Positions 14,003 to 21,226 of a DNA stretch of 21,484 nt are shown here, piece by piece. The stretch is taken from assembly GCA_035701465.1 (NCBI GenBank), contig DASSMU010000129.1, positions 1-21,484 of the forward strand, read 5' to 3'. The notes beneath the pieces were generated by a model. It was given only the letters and a program-made list of their open reading frames with translations. It ran no database searches and was not told the DNA's origin. The position numbers and the translations under genes are program-made. The number at the start of each line of letters is the position of its first letter. The stretch's first letter is position 1. Source of the stretch: VRUE01 sp035701465 (lineage in GTDB: Bacteria; Actinomycetota; Thermoleophilia; Solirubrobacterales; 70-9).

Positions 14003-15502
14003 TCAGGCGACCGGCTCGCCGACGGCGACGGCCTCACGCGCGGCCAGCTCCTCACCACCGGGGTTGACCGCTGCCTCGGCAGCCTCGGGGCTGAGCGGAT
14101 CGCGCCTGGCACGGATCGCCGAGGCGCCGATCACGGCTCCGACAAGAGCCACGACCGCGCAAACGCTCATCGCGTGGCCGAGCGCATCGACGAACTGCTG
14201 CGGGCTGGCGTCGGCGAAGTTGGCTCCCACCGAGCCCTGGAAGATCGCGCCGGTGACGGCCACGCCGAAGCTGCCGCCGACCATGCGGAACATCGAGAGC
14301 ACGCCGGAGGCGATGCCCGCCTTCTCGACCGGGACCGCGTTCATCGCGGCGCTGGTCATCGGCGACATCGTCAGCGCGATGCCGATGCCGAGCAAGGTGA
14401 AGCCGGGCAGCAGGTCGAGGTAGCTGGAATCGACCGCGATGCCGCTGAAGCTGTAGAGGGACGCGGAGACGACGACGAGGCCGGCCGCGATCAGCCAGCG
14501 CGGGCCGAAGCGATCCGCCAGGCGACCCGCGACCGGCGCCAGGCCGACGATCATCAGGGTCGAGGGCAGGAACCTGATCCCGGCCTCCAGCGGCGAGTAG
14601 CGCAGGATGTCCTGCATGTAGAGGGCGAGGAAGAAGAAGACCCCGAGCATCGAGAAGGAGACGATCGAGGCGACCACGACGGCGCCGAGGAAGTTGCGGT
14701 TGGAGAAGAAGCGGAACTCGACCATCGGCACCCTGACCCGCAGCTCGACCGCCACGAACGCGGCCATGCCGACGGCGGCTCCGACCAGCAGGGCGACTAT
14801 CTCGGTCGAGCCCCAGCCCCATTCGTTGCCCTCGACCAGGGCCAGGATCAGCGCCGTCAGGGACGCCGTCAGCACGGCGACGCCGGCGAAGTCGACCTGG
14901 CGCCCGACCGTGTTGTCGCGCGACTCCCGCACGGCGAAGAGCGCGGCGGTGACGGCGCCGATCGCGACCGGGATGTTGAGGTAGAAGATCGCCCGCCAAC
15001 TGACGTGCTCGGTGAGCAGGCCGCCGACCACCGGGCCGACCGCGAGGGCCAGGCCGGAGACCCCAGCCCACATGCCCATCGCCTTGCCACGCTCCGCCGG
15101 CGGGAAGGCGTCGGTGATGATCGAGAGCGTCGCCGGCATCATCAGCGCCGCGCCGACGCCCTGGACCACGCGGCTGACGACGAGGTCGGTGGAGTTGACG
15201 GCGAACCCGGCCGTCGCCGAGGAGAGGGCGAAGATGACAACGCCGAAGAGGAACATGCGACGGCGGCCGAAGATGTCGCCGAGCCGCCCGCCGGTAGCCA
15301 GCAGCACGGCGAAGGAGAGCGTGTAGCCGTTGATCGTCCACTCGAGGCCGGAGATCGAGGCGCCGAGGTCGCGCTGGATCGAGGGCAGGGCGACGTTCAC
15401 GACCGTGTTGTCGAGCATGATCATGAACAGCGCGAAGCACATCGCGCCGAGCGTCCACCACCTGCGGTTGTCGTCGGTGATCAGGTGCCGGTAACGGGTC
15501 AA
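14003..15502 (-). CDS. MFS exporter, DHA2 (EmrB/QacA) 14-helix family
   Basis: A 499-residue major facilitator protein predicted to export drugs or other toxic small molecules by proton antiport. It starts RWWTLGAMCFALFMIMLDNTVVNVALPSI in family style, where LDNTVVNVALP is the DHA2 helix-1 motif. GGRLGDIFGRRRMF is motif A, and GPVVGGLLTEHVSWRAIFYLNIP is the motif C region followed by the family's W-R-IF-N-P signature. About 14 hydrophobic helices are evident. The start is TTG 15502: it overlaps the MarR stop (TTGA) and AAGGAGGT at 15512-15519 lies 9 nt before it. Transcribed with the upstream marR-type gene, which probably represses it until a ligand is present. Confidence 0.92.
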   Translation of the reverse strand: MTRYRHLITDDNRRWWTLGAMCFALFMIMLDNTVVNVALPSIQRDLGASISGLEWTINGYTLSFAVLLATGGRLGDIFGRRRMFLFGVVIFALSSATAGFAVNSTDLVVSRVVQGVGAALMMPATLSIITDAFPPAERGKAMGMWAGVSGLALAVGPVVGGLLTEHVSWRAIFYLNIPVAIGAVTAALFAVRESRDNTVGRQVDFAGVAVLTASLTALILALVEGNEWGWGSTEIVALLVGAAVGMAAFVAVELRVRVPMVEFRFFSNRNFLGAVVVASIVSFSMLGVFFFLALYMQDILRYSPLEAGIRFLPSTLMIVGLAPVAGRLADRFGPRWLIAAGLVVVSASLYSFSGIAVDSSYLDLLPGFTLLGIGIALTMSPMTSAAMNAVPVEKAGIASGVLSMFRMVGGSFGVAVTGAIFQGSVGANFADASPQQFVDALGHAMSVCAVVALVGAVIGASAIRARRDPLSPEAAEAAVNPGGEELAAREAVAVGEPVA

Positions 15503-16038
15503 GCGGGACCCACCTCCTTCAAGTGCTCGTACGCCTCGGCGATGTCGGGACGGTCCATCAGCGAGTCGACCGCGGCGTCGAGCTTGCGCCGCTGCGCGGC
15601 GGTGAGGCTGGCGGCAAAGGTCTCCATGCCGGCCTGGCGCACGACCATCAGCGCGTCGACGAGCTTCTTGCCCTTGTCCGCGATCGCGACGCGGCGGACG
15701 CGGCGGTCCTCGGGGTCCTCGACCCGGGTCGCCAGTCGCTTCTTGACCAGGCCGTCGACCGCCCGGCTCATCGAGGGCACGGAGACCCCGAGCGCCTCGG
15801 CCAGGTCGGTCACCTGGCGCGCCTCGATCTCCTCGCCCAAACCCCCCAGCTCGAGCAGGGTCTTGGACTGGGTCATCGAGAGGCCGCTCTCCTCAATCAC
15901 CCTCAGCAGGTTGCCGCGGTCGTAGAGGAAGAGGTGGCGGAGCAGAGCACTGATCCGCGCGGCTGTCTCCTGAGCCTCCTCGCTGACCTCGGGAGTGGCG
16001 ACCTGCTCGACGATCGCGGCAATGTCACTCGCTTGCAT
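15499..16038 (-). CDS. MarR-family transcriptional regulator
   Basis: A winged-helix repressor of about 179 residues. The DNA-binding core runs SMTQSKTLLELGGLG, then ARQVTDLAEALGVSVPSMSRAVDGLVKKRLATRVEDPEDRRVRRVAIADKG in overlapping blocks; the DRRVRRVAI wing and SVPSMSRAVDGL recognition helix are typical. The first and last helices should form the dimer interface. The start is ATG 16038, because a promoter with a -10 ending 7 nt before it makes the message near-leaderless; a TTG at 16074 would lie inside the promoter. It sits directly upstream of and overlapping the exporter gene, as in mar/emrR-type operons. A perfect palindrome over its -35 indicates autorepression. Confidence 0.9.
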   Translation of the reverse strand: MQASDIAAIVEQVATPEVSEEAQETAARISALLRHLFLYDRGNLLRVIEESGLSMTQSKTLLELGGLGEEIEARQVTDLAEALGVSVPSMSRAVDGLVKKRLATRVEDPEDRRVRRVAIADKGKKLVDALMVVRQAGMETFAASLTAAQRRKLDAAVDSLMDRPDIAEAYEHLKEVGPA

Positions 16039-16045
16039 GCCAAAG

Positions 16046-16074
16046 ATATTTGCAGACTTACAACTATTTCTCAA
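16046..16074 (-). promoter_or_regulatory. Promoter of the marR-exporter operon
   Basis: On the minus strand, TTGAGA (16069-16074) and AAATAT (16046-16051) are separated by 17 bp, a good -35/-10 pair. The -10 ends 7 nt before ATG 16038, so the transcript should begin at or very near the start codon. Confidence 0.6.
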
Positions 16075-16086
16075 TAGAAATAGTTG
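16061..16086. promoter_or_regulatory. MarR operator palindrome
   Basis: CAACTATTTC (16061-16070) and GAAATAGTTG (16077-16086) are exact 10-bp reverse complements around a 6-bp centre. The site covers the -35 of the marR promoter, the usual position for an autorepressor dimer. It is AT-rich in a GC-rich setting, as many MarR operators are. Confidence 0.75.
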
Positions 16087-16114
16087 CTCATGTGAGCGAT
16101 ATCACGCGAATGCG

Positions 16115-17263
16115 CTACTTGTAGATCGCGATCGGCACGATCACCGCACCGCGTTTCGGAATCGCGGTCTGCTTCGTAAGCGCTTCGATCGCCCGCACCC
16201 TTGAGCCGCGGATGACATCTTCGCGCTGCCAAGCCGTCGAGCTCCCCGTCCGGATCTCTGCGGAACACTTCGGATCTGTCCTGCACAGCAGGACCGGAGG
16301 CGCGTCGGCAAGCGGCCGCTCCCAGGTCTCGAGCGTCGGGGAATCGACGTAGGCCGGCACATGGCCGTCGCCGTCCTCGGGGAAGATTCGCACCACCTTT
16401 CCCACCACCGTGAATTCACCCCCGCCGAACTTGAGCAAGCTGCGCTCTTTGCTGATCAGCTGAGCATCCAATGGCATCAGGTACTCGACCTTGTCTTCCT
16501 GGATCACTCTTTTGATGGCATTGTGCTCCCCTCGCCGCAGGGCCGGAGGCGACGCTTCTTCCTCTTTTTCTTCTCCTCCTCCTGCCGCCACTTCTTCTTC
16601 GTCTTCGCTCTCCCCTGCCGGACGCAGGGCGAAGACGACCCTCGGATCCCTGCCAAGCCGTTCCCGAAAGCGCCGTGCCGCCTTTCGCTCCCGTCGCACC
16701 GCCTGTCGGCCAGGCTCCCCCTTGGCGGGCATAGGGAAAAGGGTCGAGAGCGTCTTACGTTCACGCACCGCGAGGTAAGGACTCAGGTAGACGGGTGAGG
16801 ACAACGCATGGGTCCGAAAGGTCACGAACTGCCCCTCGCTCAATCCGCGAACCTGTTCGCCGAAGTGCCGAAGTCCGATCGTCTTCAGCCCATGTTGTTT
16901 CAACTTTGCGAGCAGTTCGATGTAGTTGCCTGCTGCCGTCGGCGTGATGGTTCTCGAGAGTGACTGTTTCTGCTGTACGGTCTCTCCGAGTTCTAGTGCC
17001 TGCACGGCGAGTTTGCCGCTCTGTGTTTCAGAGCTCTCGCGGGTCAGCTGCTCACTGGTGAACTTGCCACCGTCGAACTGAGCCAGGTAGGCGAGCACGC
17101 GGGAACCGTCCAGGTAGAGGAATTCGGCAGGGCCGTCCCCGGGAAACCCGGGCTGGCTTGGGTCAGACGAGAATTTCCCCGATGCCAGCAGTGTCAGGAG
17201 GATGATGGCCGCCACCGCCGCGATCACGCCGACGGCCTTCAAAGCGCATTTGTGCTTCCCCAT
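16115..17263 (-). CDS. Membrane-anchored protein of unknown function, possibly DUF6414-like
   Basis: A 382-residue protein with a basic N-terminus and a single membrane helix at about 10-27, the rest probably extracytoplasmic or cytoplasmic depending on topology. After a Pro/Gly linker it reads EFLYLDGSRVLAYLAQFDGG, a pattern I associate, without certainty, with DUF6414-like proteins whose YLD...L..Q opening is similar. The middle contains a very acidic, low-complexity stretch (SEDEEEVAAGGGEEKEEEA), and the end has beta-rich segments (FTVVGKVVRIFPEDGDG, GAVIVPIAIYK). Codon use is less GC-rich than in neighbouring genes, suggesting transfer. It lies between the marR operator and bioA with no obvious partner. 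Function unknown. Confidence 0.65.
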   Translation of the reverse strand: MGKHKCALKAVGVIAAVAAIILLTLLASGKFSSDPSQPGFPGDGPAEFLYLDGSRVLAYLAQFDGGKFTSEQLTRESSETQSGKLAVQALELGETVQQKQSLSRTITPTAAGNYIELLAKLKQHGLKTIGLRHFGEQVRGLSEGQFVTFRTHALSSPVYLSPYLAVRERKTLSTLFPMPAKGEPGRQAVRRERKAARRFRERLGRDPRVVFALRPAGESEDEEEVAAGGGEEKEEEASPPALRRGEHNAIKRVIQEDKVEYLMPLDAQLISKERSLLKFGGGEFTVVGKVVRIFPEDGDGHVPAYVDSPTLETWERPLADAPPVLLCRTDPKCSAEIRTGSSTAWQREDVIRGSRVRAIEALTKQTAIPKRGAVIVPIAIYK

Positions 17264-17311
17264 GAACGAGCCGACCGCATCATGCGTTGTTCCCAGCCCA
17301 CCTATGGACCG

Positions 17312-17339
17312 AGGTTATGTTTGGGTATTAATTAGTCAA
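17312..17339 (-). promoter_or_regulatory. Candidate promoter of the membrane-anchored gene
   Basis: On the minus strand, TTGACT (17334-17339) and TAACCT (17312-17317) have a 16-bp spacer. This lies about 50 bp upstream of ATG 17263, inside the AT-rich 169-bp gap between this gene and divergent bioA. Confidence 0.45.
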
Positions 17340-17356
17340 TACTGAAAAATAAATCT

Positions 17357-17366
17357 TTATCGATAA
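17357..17366. promoter_or_regulatory. TTATCGATAA palindrome upstream of bioA
   Basis: A perfect 10-bp palindrome in the AT-rich bioA/membrane-protein intergenic region, about 50 bp before the bioA -10 candidate. It could be part of an operator, but it does not match BirA or BioQ sites I know of and no copy occurs before bioB. Confidence 0.3.
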
Positions 17367-17417
17367 GCGTCGGAACAGCCTGCTGCAACCGTGGCGATTT
17401 CCAACCGGAGGCAGAGC

Positions 17418-17423
17418 TAAGGT
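17418..17423 (+). promoter_or_regulatory. Candidate -10 of bioA
   Basis: TAAGGT ends 9 nt before ATG 17433, exactly the bioB arrangement. GGAGG at 17407-17411 is 21 nt from the ATG, too far to act as its ribosome-binding site. Confidence 0.45.
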
Positions 17424-17432
17424 CGCATCTAT

Positions 17433-18740
17433 ATGGCCGACCACGCGCAACTCGACCGGGATCATCTCTGGCACCCGTTCACGCAGCAACGGGGCTGGGT
17501 CGAGGAAGAGCCGCTGATGATCGAGCGGGCCGAGGGGACCGACCTGATCGACAGCGAGGGGCGTCGCTACATCGACGGGGTCTCCTCGCTCTGGTGCAAC
17601 GTGCACGGCCACCGGCACGCAGGGATCGACGCGGCGCTGGGCGAGCAGCTCGACAAGGTCGCCCACTCGACCATGCTCGGCCTCTCCCACCCCGGTGGCG
17701 CCGAGCTCGCCGGCCGTCTGGTCGACCTGGCACCGCCAGGGCTCTCGCGCGTCTTCTACTCGGAGTCCGGCTCGACCGCGACCGAGATCGCGCTGAAGAT
17801 GGCCTTCCAGTACCAGCAGCAGCGCGGTGGCCAGCACACACGCCGCACCTCTTTCGTCCACCTGCGCGACTCCTACCACGGCGACACGATCGGCTCGGTC
17901 TCGGTCGGCGGCATCGACCTCTTCCACTCGACCTACCGACCGCTGCTTTTCCCGACCCACGCCGCCGAGCCCGGCGATGCCGCCGACCTCGAGCGGGTCC
18001 TCGCCGCCCACGAAGAGGAGATCGCCGCGGTAATCGTCGAGCCGCTGGTCCAGGGCGCGGCCGGGATGCTCGTGCACCCGTCCGGCTACCTGCGCGCGGT
18101 CCGCGACCTCTGCAACGACTTCGGCGTGCTGCTGATCTGCGACGAGGTGGCGACCGGCTTCGGCCGCACCGGCACGATGTTCGCCTGCGAACAGGAGGGC
18201 GTCGCCCCCGACCTGCTCTGCCTCGCCAAGGGGCTGACCGGCGGCTACCTGCCGCTGGCGGCGACGCTGGCGACCGAGCGCATCTACGAGGGCTTCCTCG
18301 GCGCCCCCGAGGAGTACCGCACCTTCTTCCACGGACACACCTACACCGGCAACCCACTCGCCTGCACCGCCGCGCTGGCCAGCCTCGACGCCTTCGAGGA
18401 CGAGCGGACGATCGAGCGCCTGCAACCGAAGATCGCCCTGTTGCGCGAGCTGCTGGACGGGGTCGAGGCGATGCCCGAGGTCGCCGAGGTCCGCTGCCGC
18501 GGCTTCATGGTCGGGATCGACCTCGGCGAGCACGACCCGGCCCTGCGCATGGGCCACCGCGTAACGGTGGAGGCCCGCGAGCGCGGCGCGATCATCCGGC
18601 CGCTCAGCGACGTCGTCGTCCTCATGCCCCCCCTCTCGATCTCCGAAGGCGACCTGCGCCGCCTGGTCGAGATCGCTGGCGAGTCGATCCGCGCCGCCTG
18701 CGCCCGCCCCCAGGCGACCCGGATGGCCCAAGCGGCCTGA
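17433..18740 (+). CDS. bioA: Adenosylmethionine-8-amino-7-oxononanoate aminotransferase
   Basis: Class III PLP aminotransferase converting KAPA to 7,8-diaminopelargonate. The protein has 435 residues. HLWHPFTQ (11-18) is the BioA N-terminal signature, SSLWCNVHGH (51-60) contains the substrate-pocket Trp, YHGDTIGSVS (148-157) follows, LICDEVATGFGRTG has Asp237, and CLAKGLTGGYLPLAAT has the PLP lysine Lys266. The amino donor is normally S-adenosylmethionine; some Bacillus-type homologues use lysine, and the sequence alone does not decide. It is separated from bioBFD by 3.5 kb holding an exporter operon and an unknown gene, and has its own promoter. The ECF sigma gene begins 7 bp after its stop. 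Confidence 0.94.
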   Translation: MADHAQLDRDHLWHPFTQQRGWVEEEPLMIERAEGTDLIDSEGRRYIDGVSSLWCNVHGHRHAGIDAALGEQLDKVAHSTMLGLSHPGGAELAGRLVDLAPPGLSRVFYSESGSTATEIALKMAFQYQQQRGGQHTRRTSFVHLRDSYHGDTIGSVSVGGIDLFHSTYRPLLFPTHAAEPGDAADLERVLAAHEEEIAAVIVEPLVQGAAGMLVHPSGYLRAVRDLCNDFGVLLICDEVATGFGRTGTMFACEQEGVAPDLLCLAKGLTGGYLPLAATLATERIYEGFLGAPEEYRTFFHGHTYTGNPLACTAALASLDAFEDERTIERLQPKIALLRELLDGVEAMPEVAEVRCRGFMVGIDLGEHDPALRMGHRVTVEARERGAIIRPLSDVVVLMPPLSISEGDLRRLVEIAGESIRAACARPQATRMAQAA

Positions 18741-18747
18741 TTCGCCC

Positions 18748-19317
18748 GTGACGGATCCCGGCCCCGCCCGTAGTAAGGGCGTGAGCCAGGCTCTTGCCGA
18801 ACCGACCGCCGCCCCACCGCGAGGGGCAGAGCTGGTCTTCGACCAGCTTTACCGCTCCAACCGCGACGACGTCTACGCCTACGCGGCCGGCCTGCTGCGC
18901 GACCCCGCCGCGGCCGAGGACGTCACCGCGACCGCCTTCGAGCGCGCCTACCGCAATCGCTCGCGCTTCGACCCGAAGCGGGGCAACGGCCGGGCCTGGC
19001 TGTTCGGCATCGCCCGCAACGCCGCGCTCGACGAGTTGAGGCGCCGCGGCCGGCAAGCAGAGCTGGCCGCCGACCCGGTGGACGCAGCGAGCCCCGCCGC
19101 CGTCGAGGCCGTGGAGCGCAGCGAGCGGCGCCTCGTCCTCAGCGCCGCCCTAGCGAAGCTCGACGGCCGCGAGCGGGAGCTGGTCGCGCTCAAGTTCTTC
19201 GCCGGACTCTCGAACGCCGAGATCGCCGATGTCCTCGGGATCTCCGAGTCGAACGCCGGCACCAAGCTGCACCGAGTCGTCACCAAGCTGAGGGAGGCAT
19301 GCGATGGAGCCCCGTAG
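18748..19317 (+). CDS. ECF-type RNA polymerase sigma factor
   Basis: A 189-residue sigma-70 family protein with only regions 2 and 4. Region 2 runs from VFDQLYRSNRDDVYAYAAGLL to AEDVTATAFERAYRNRSRF, followed by WLFGIARNAALDELRRR; region 4 is LDGRERELVALKFFAGLSNAEIADVLGISESNAGTKLHRVVTKLRE. It directs polymerase to a small regulon in response to an envelope or stress signal. The start is GTG 18748 or, equally plausible, GTG 18781, which would remove 11 poorly conserved residues. It follows bioA by 7 bp and overlaps the DUF4349 gene by 14 bp, so the two are translationally coupled, as sigma/anti-sigma pairs are. Confidence 0.9.
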   Translation: MTDPGPARSKGVSQALAEPTAAPPRGAELVFDQLYRSNRDDVYAYAAGLLRDPAAAEDVTATAFERAYRNRSRFDPKRGNGRAWLFGIARNAALDELRRRGRQAELAADPVDAASPAAVEAVERSERRLVLSAALAKLDGRERELVALKFFAGLSNAEIADVLGISESNAGTKLHRVVTKLREACDGAP

Positions 19318-20518
19318 AGACGATCTCGACCTGGCCGCCGAGCTGCGAGCGCTGCGACCCAAGCCGCGCCCGGAGTTCGCCGTGGAGCTGGATCGCCGTG
19401 CCGAGGCCGGTTTTCCGCGGCGGGAGCGCAGCTCCGCGAGCCTGTTCGAGCGGGTAGCCGAGCGACTGCGCACCACTCCGCCTCGGCGCTTGCTGGTACC
19501 GGCCGGAGCCCTCGCGGTGACCGCGATCGTGATCGCAACCGCGATCATCGCGACCTCGGACAACAGTACGAGCCCGCCCCTCTCCTTCCGAGCGAAGGCG
19601 CCGGATGAAATCGCCTCGCCCGTGAAGCCGGCACCCGGAGGCCCCGCGGGCCCCGAGAGCCAGCCGAAGCACGCGAACGGCGCGGCCAGCGCGGGGGATT
19701 CGAGTGGAACCCAGTATTCGGAAGCGCCGCCGGTCGCGAGCGAAGAGTCTCAGAGCGGACGCGCAGCAAGCGGTGTGCAGTCCTCGTCCTCGAACGCCGG
19801 CGGCAGCGGCCCATTCGCGTCGCACGCCAACCACCGCGAGATCGAACGCGCGGCGCAGATCGTGCTCGGCGCGGACCCCGCCGACGTGCGCGGCGACGCC
19901 GCCAAGGTCTTCGACGCCGTCCACGCGGCCGACGGCATCGTCCTCAGCTCGTCGATCAGCGACGCCGCGGTCGAAGCCGGGGCCCGCTTCGACCTGCTGA
20001 TCCCCAGCGGCAAGCTCGGCGACACCCTCGCCGCCTTCTCGTCGATCGACGAGGTGCTCGCGCGGCACGAGTCGACCCAGGACATCACCGCGCCGACGAT
20101 CGGCCTCGGCGAAAGGCTGCGGGACTCGCGGGCGAAAATCGAGGGGCTTCTCGCACAGCTCGCCACGACGACGACCGACGCCGAGCGCACCGCGGTCGAA
20201 GCCGAGCTGCGAGCCGAGCGCGCCCGCGCTGCCGCCCTTCGCTCCCGCCTCACGGACCTGAGCCGCCGCGCCAACCTCTCGCGCGTCTCGCTGCGTATCG
20301 AAACGGGCAAGTCTTCGGGCGGCAGCACCGGCGGCGCATGGGGCTTGAGCGACGGGCTCCACGACGCCAGCCGAATCCTCGCCATCGCCGCCGGCGTCAC
20401 CGTCGTAGGCCTGGCGATCGCCGTACCGCTCGCCCTGCTCCTCCTCCTCCTCGCCTGGCTCGCCCACCGAGCCAGGGTCCGGTCCCGTCGCGAGCAGGCC
20501 CTCTCAAGACGTGTCTGA
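19304..20518 (+). CDS. DUF4349 membrane protein, candidate anti-sigma factor
   Basis: A 404-residue protein. The cytoplasmic N-terminus (1-60) could bind the sigma factor. A membrane helix at about 62-84 is followed by a long Ser/Ala/Gly/Pro-rich linker (85-175) and a DUF4349-type domain (REIERAAQIVLGADPADV, then a ferredoxin-like strand GARFDLLIPSGKL). A coiled coil lies at about 266-322 (many Glu/Arg/Ala heptads), and a second helix at 356-388 ends in a short basic tail. Both ends would therefore be cytoplasmic. DUF4349 proteins are often coupled to sigma factors. No zinc-binding anti-sigma HxxxCxxC motif is present, so an anti-sigma role is inferred from gene overlap and topology. Confidence 0.8.
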   Translation: MEPRRDDLDLAAELRALRPKPRPEFAVELDRRAEAGFPRRERSSASLFERVAERLRTTPPRRLLVPAGALAVTAIVIATAIIATSDNSTSPPLSFRAKAPDEIASPVKPAPGGPAGPESQPKHANGAASAGDSSGTQYSEAPPVASEESQSGRAASGVQSSSSNAGGSGPFASHANHREIERAAQIVLGADPADVRGDAAKVFDAVHAADGIVLSSSISDAAVEAGARFDLLIPSGKLGDTLAAFSSIDEVLARHESTQDITAPTIGLGERLRDSRAKIEGLLAQLATTTTDAERTAVEAELRAERARAAALRSRLTDLSRRANLSRVSLRIETGKSSGGSTGGAWGLSDGLHDASRILAIAAGVTVVGLAIAVPLALLLLLLAWLAHRARVRSRREQALSRRV

Positions 20519-20554
20519 GCTTAGGGGTCATATAGGCCCCGGAAACTCAGACAC
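20511..20554. terminator. Two-tier hairpin overlapping the DUF4349 stop
   Basis: GTGTCTGAG (20511-20519) pairs with CTCAGACAC (20546-20554), and inside it GGGGTC (20524-20529) pairs with GGCCCC (20535-20540, one G-U) around the loop ATATA. The outer arm includes the TGA stop at 20516-20518. There is no T-run, so classical intrinsic termination is uncertain; it may instead be a repeat or a regulatory hairpin for the Nudix gene. Confidence 0.45.
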
Positions 20555-20569
20555 CCCCGATATGGTGGA

Positions 20570-21217
20570 TTGGTGGAGGAGAGGCAGCGGGGACCAGCAG
20601 AGGCGCCGAACCTCGGTGAGCCCGCGGTCCCGCGGCCGGCGGCGTCGGTCGTGCTGCTGAGGCGCGGCGGCAAGCACCGGGATCGGGCCCTGGAGGTGCT
20701 GCTGCTGAAGCGGACCGAAGAGGCGAAGTTCATGCCCGGCGTCTGGGTCTTCCCCGGCGGTGCGGTAGATCCCGGCGACGGTGAGGACGAGGCCGGCTAC
20801 CGGGCCTGCGCAGTCCGGGAGCTCGCCGAGGAGGCCGGGATCGAACTGGCCCCGGAGGAGGAGCTCGTCCTCTTCTCCCGCTGGATCACCCCCGAGGTGA
20901 TCTCAAGACGCTTCGACGCCTGGTTCTTCCTCGCCCTCGCCCCGGCCCACACGCCGCCCAAGCCGGACGGCGTCGAGACAACCGACGCGGCCTGGTTCGA
21001 GCCGGCCCAGGCGCTGGAAGCACAAGCAGCAGGGAAGCTGGCACTGGCCTTCCCAACCGTCAAGCAACTCGAATCGCTACTGCCATTCAAAACATCCGAC
21101 GAGGCTCTGGCGGCACACCGAAGCCGCAACGTAGAGCCGATCCTCCCCAAGGTAGTTGGAACGCCCGAAGAGCACCGAGTAGTCCTCCCGGGCGACCCGG
21201 ACTACCCGTCTTCCTGA
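20570..21217 (+). CDS. Nudix hydrolase, NUDT19/CoA-pyrophosphatase-like
   Basis: A protein of about 215 residues. The Nudix helix end RELAEEAGI (83-91) is intact, preceded by VWVFPGGAVDPGD. The spacing differs from the canonical GX5EX7RE box: the expected glutamate falls on Ala75, and the FPGGAVD opening with its insertion resembles the NUDT7/NUDT19-type branch that cleaves acyl-CoA or nucleoside diphosphate linkages. This assignment is tentative. The start is uncertain: TTG 20570 or GTG 20573; the ATG at 20562 is out of frame. The N-terminal 20 residues are non-conserved in style. The gene follows the DUF4349 gene after 51 bp with a hairpin between. Confidence 0.82.
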   Translation: MVEERQRGPAEAPNLGEPAVPRPAASVVLLRRGGKHRDRALEVLLLKRTEEAKFMPGVWVFPGGAVDPGDGEDEAGYRACAVRELAEEAGIELAPEEELVLFSRWITPEVISRRFDAWFFLALAPAHTPPKPDGVETTDAAWFEPAQALEAQAAGKLALAFPTVKQLESLLPFKTSDEALAAHRSRNVEPILPKVVGTPEEHRVVLPGDPDYPSS

Positions 21218-21226
21218 CCCGCGACT

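Noticed and set aside
14174..15925. A 583-codon open frame on the plus strand across the exporter and MarR genes
   Set aside because: The translation is a low-complexity Asp/Arg/Glu/Gly/His mixture, a typical shadow of a transporter gene. The minus-strand products are clearly recognisable.
16038..16074. TTG 16074 as the start of the MarR gene, adding 12 residues
   Set aside because: Those codons lie across the operator and -35/-10 sequences, and the ATG at 16038 fits the predicted transcript start.
17761..17770. CGGAGTCCGG in bioA, identical to the core of the palindromic element
   Set aside because: Only ten bases match, the flanks do not, and it encodes the conserved ESGS of class III aminotransferases.
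20471..20492. GTCCGGTCCCGTCG near the end of the DUF4349 gene, resembling the right half of the palindromic element
   Set aside because: It needs a 6-7 base deletion to align and has no left arm, so it is probably chance in GC-rich coding DNA.
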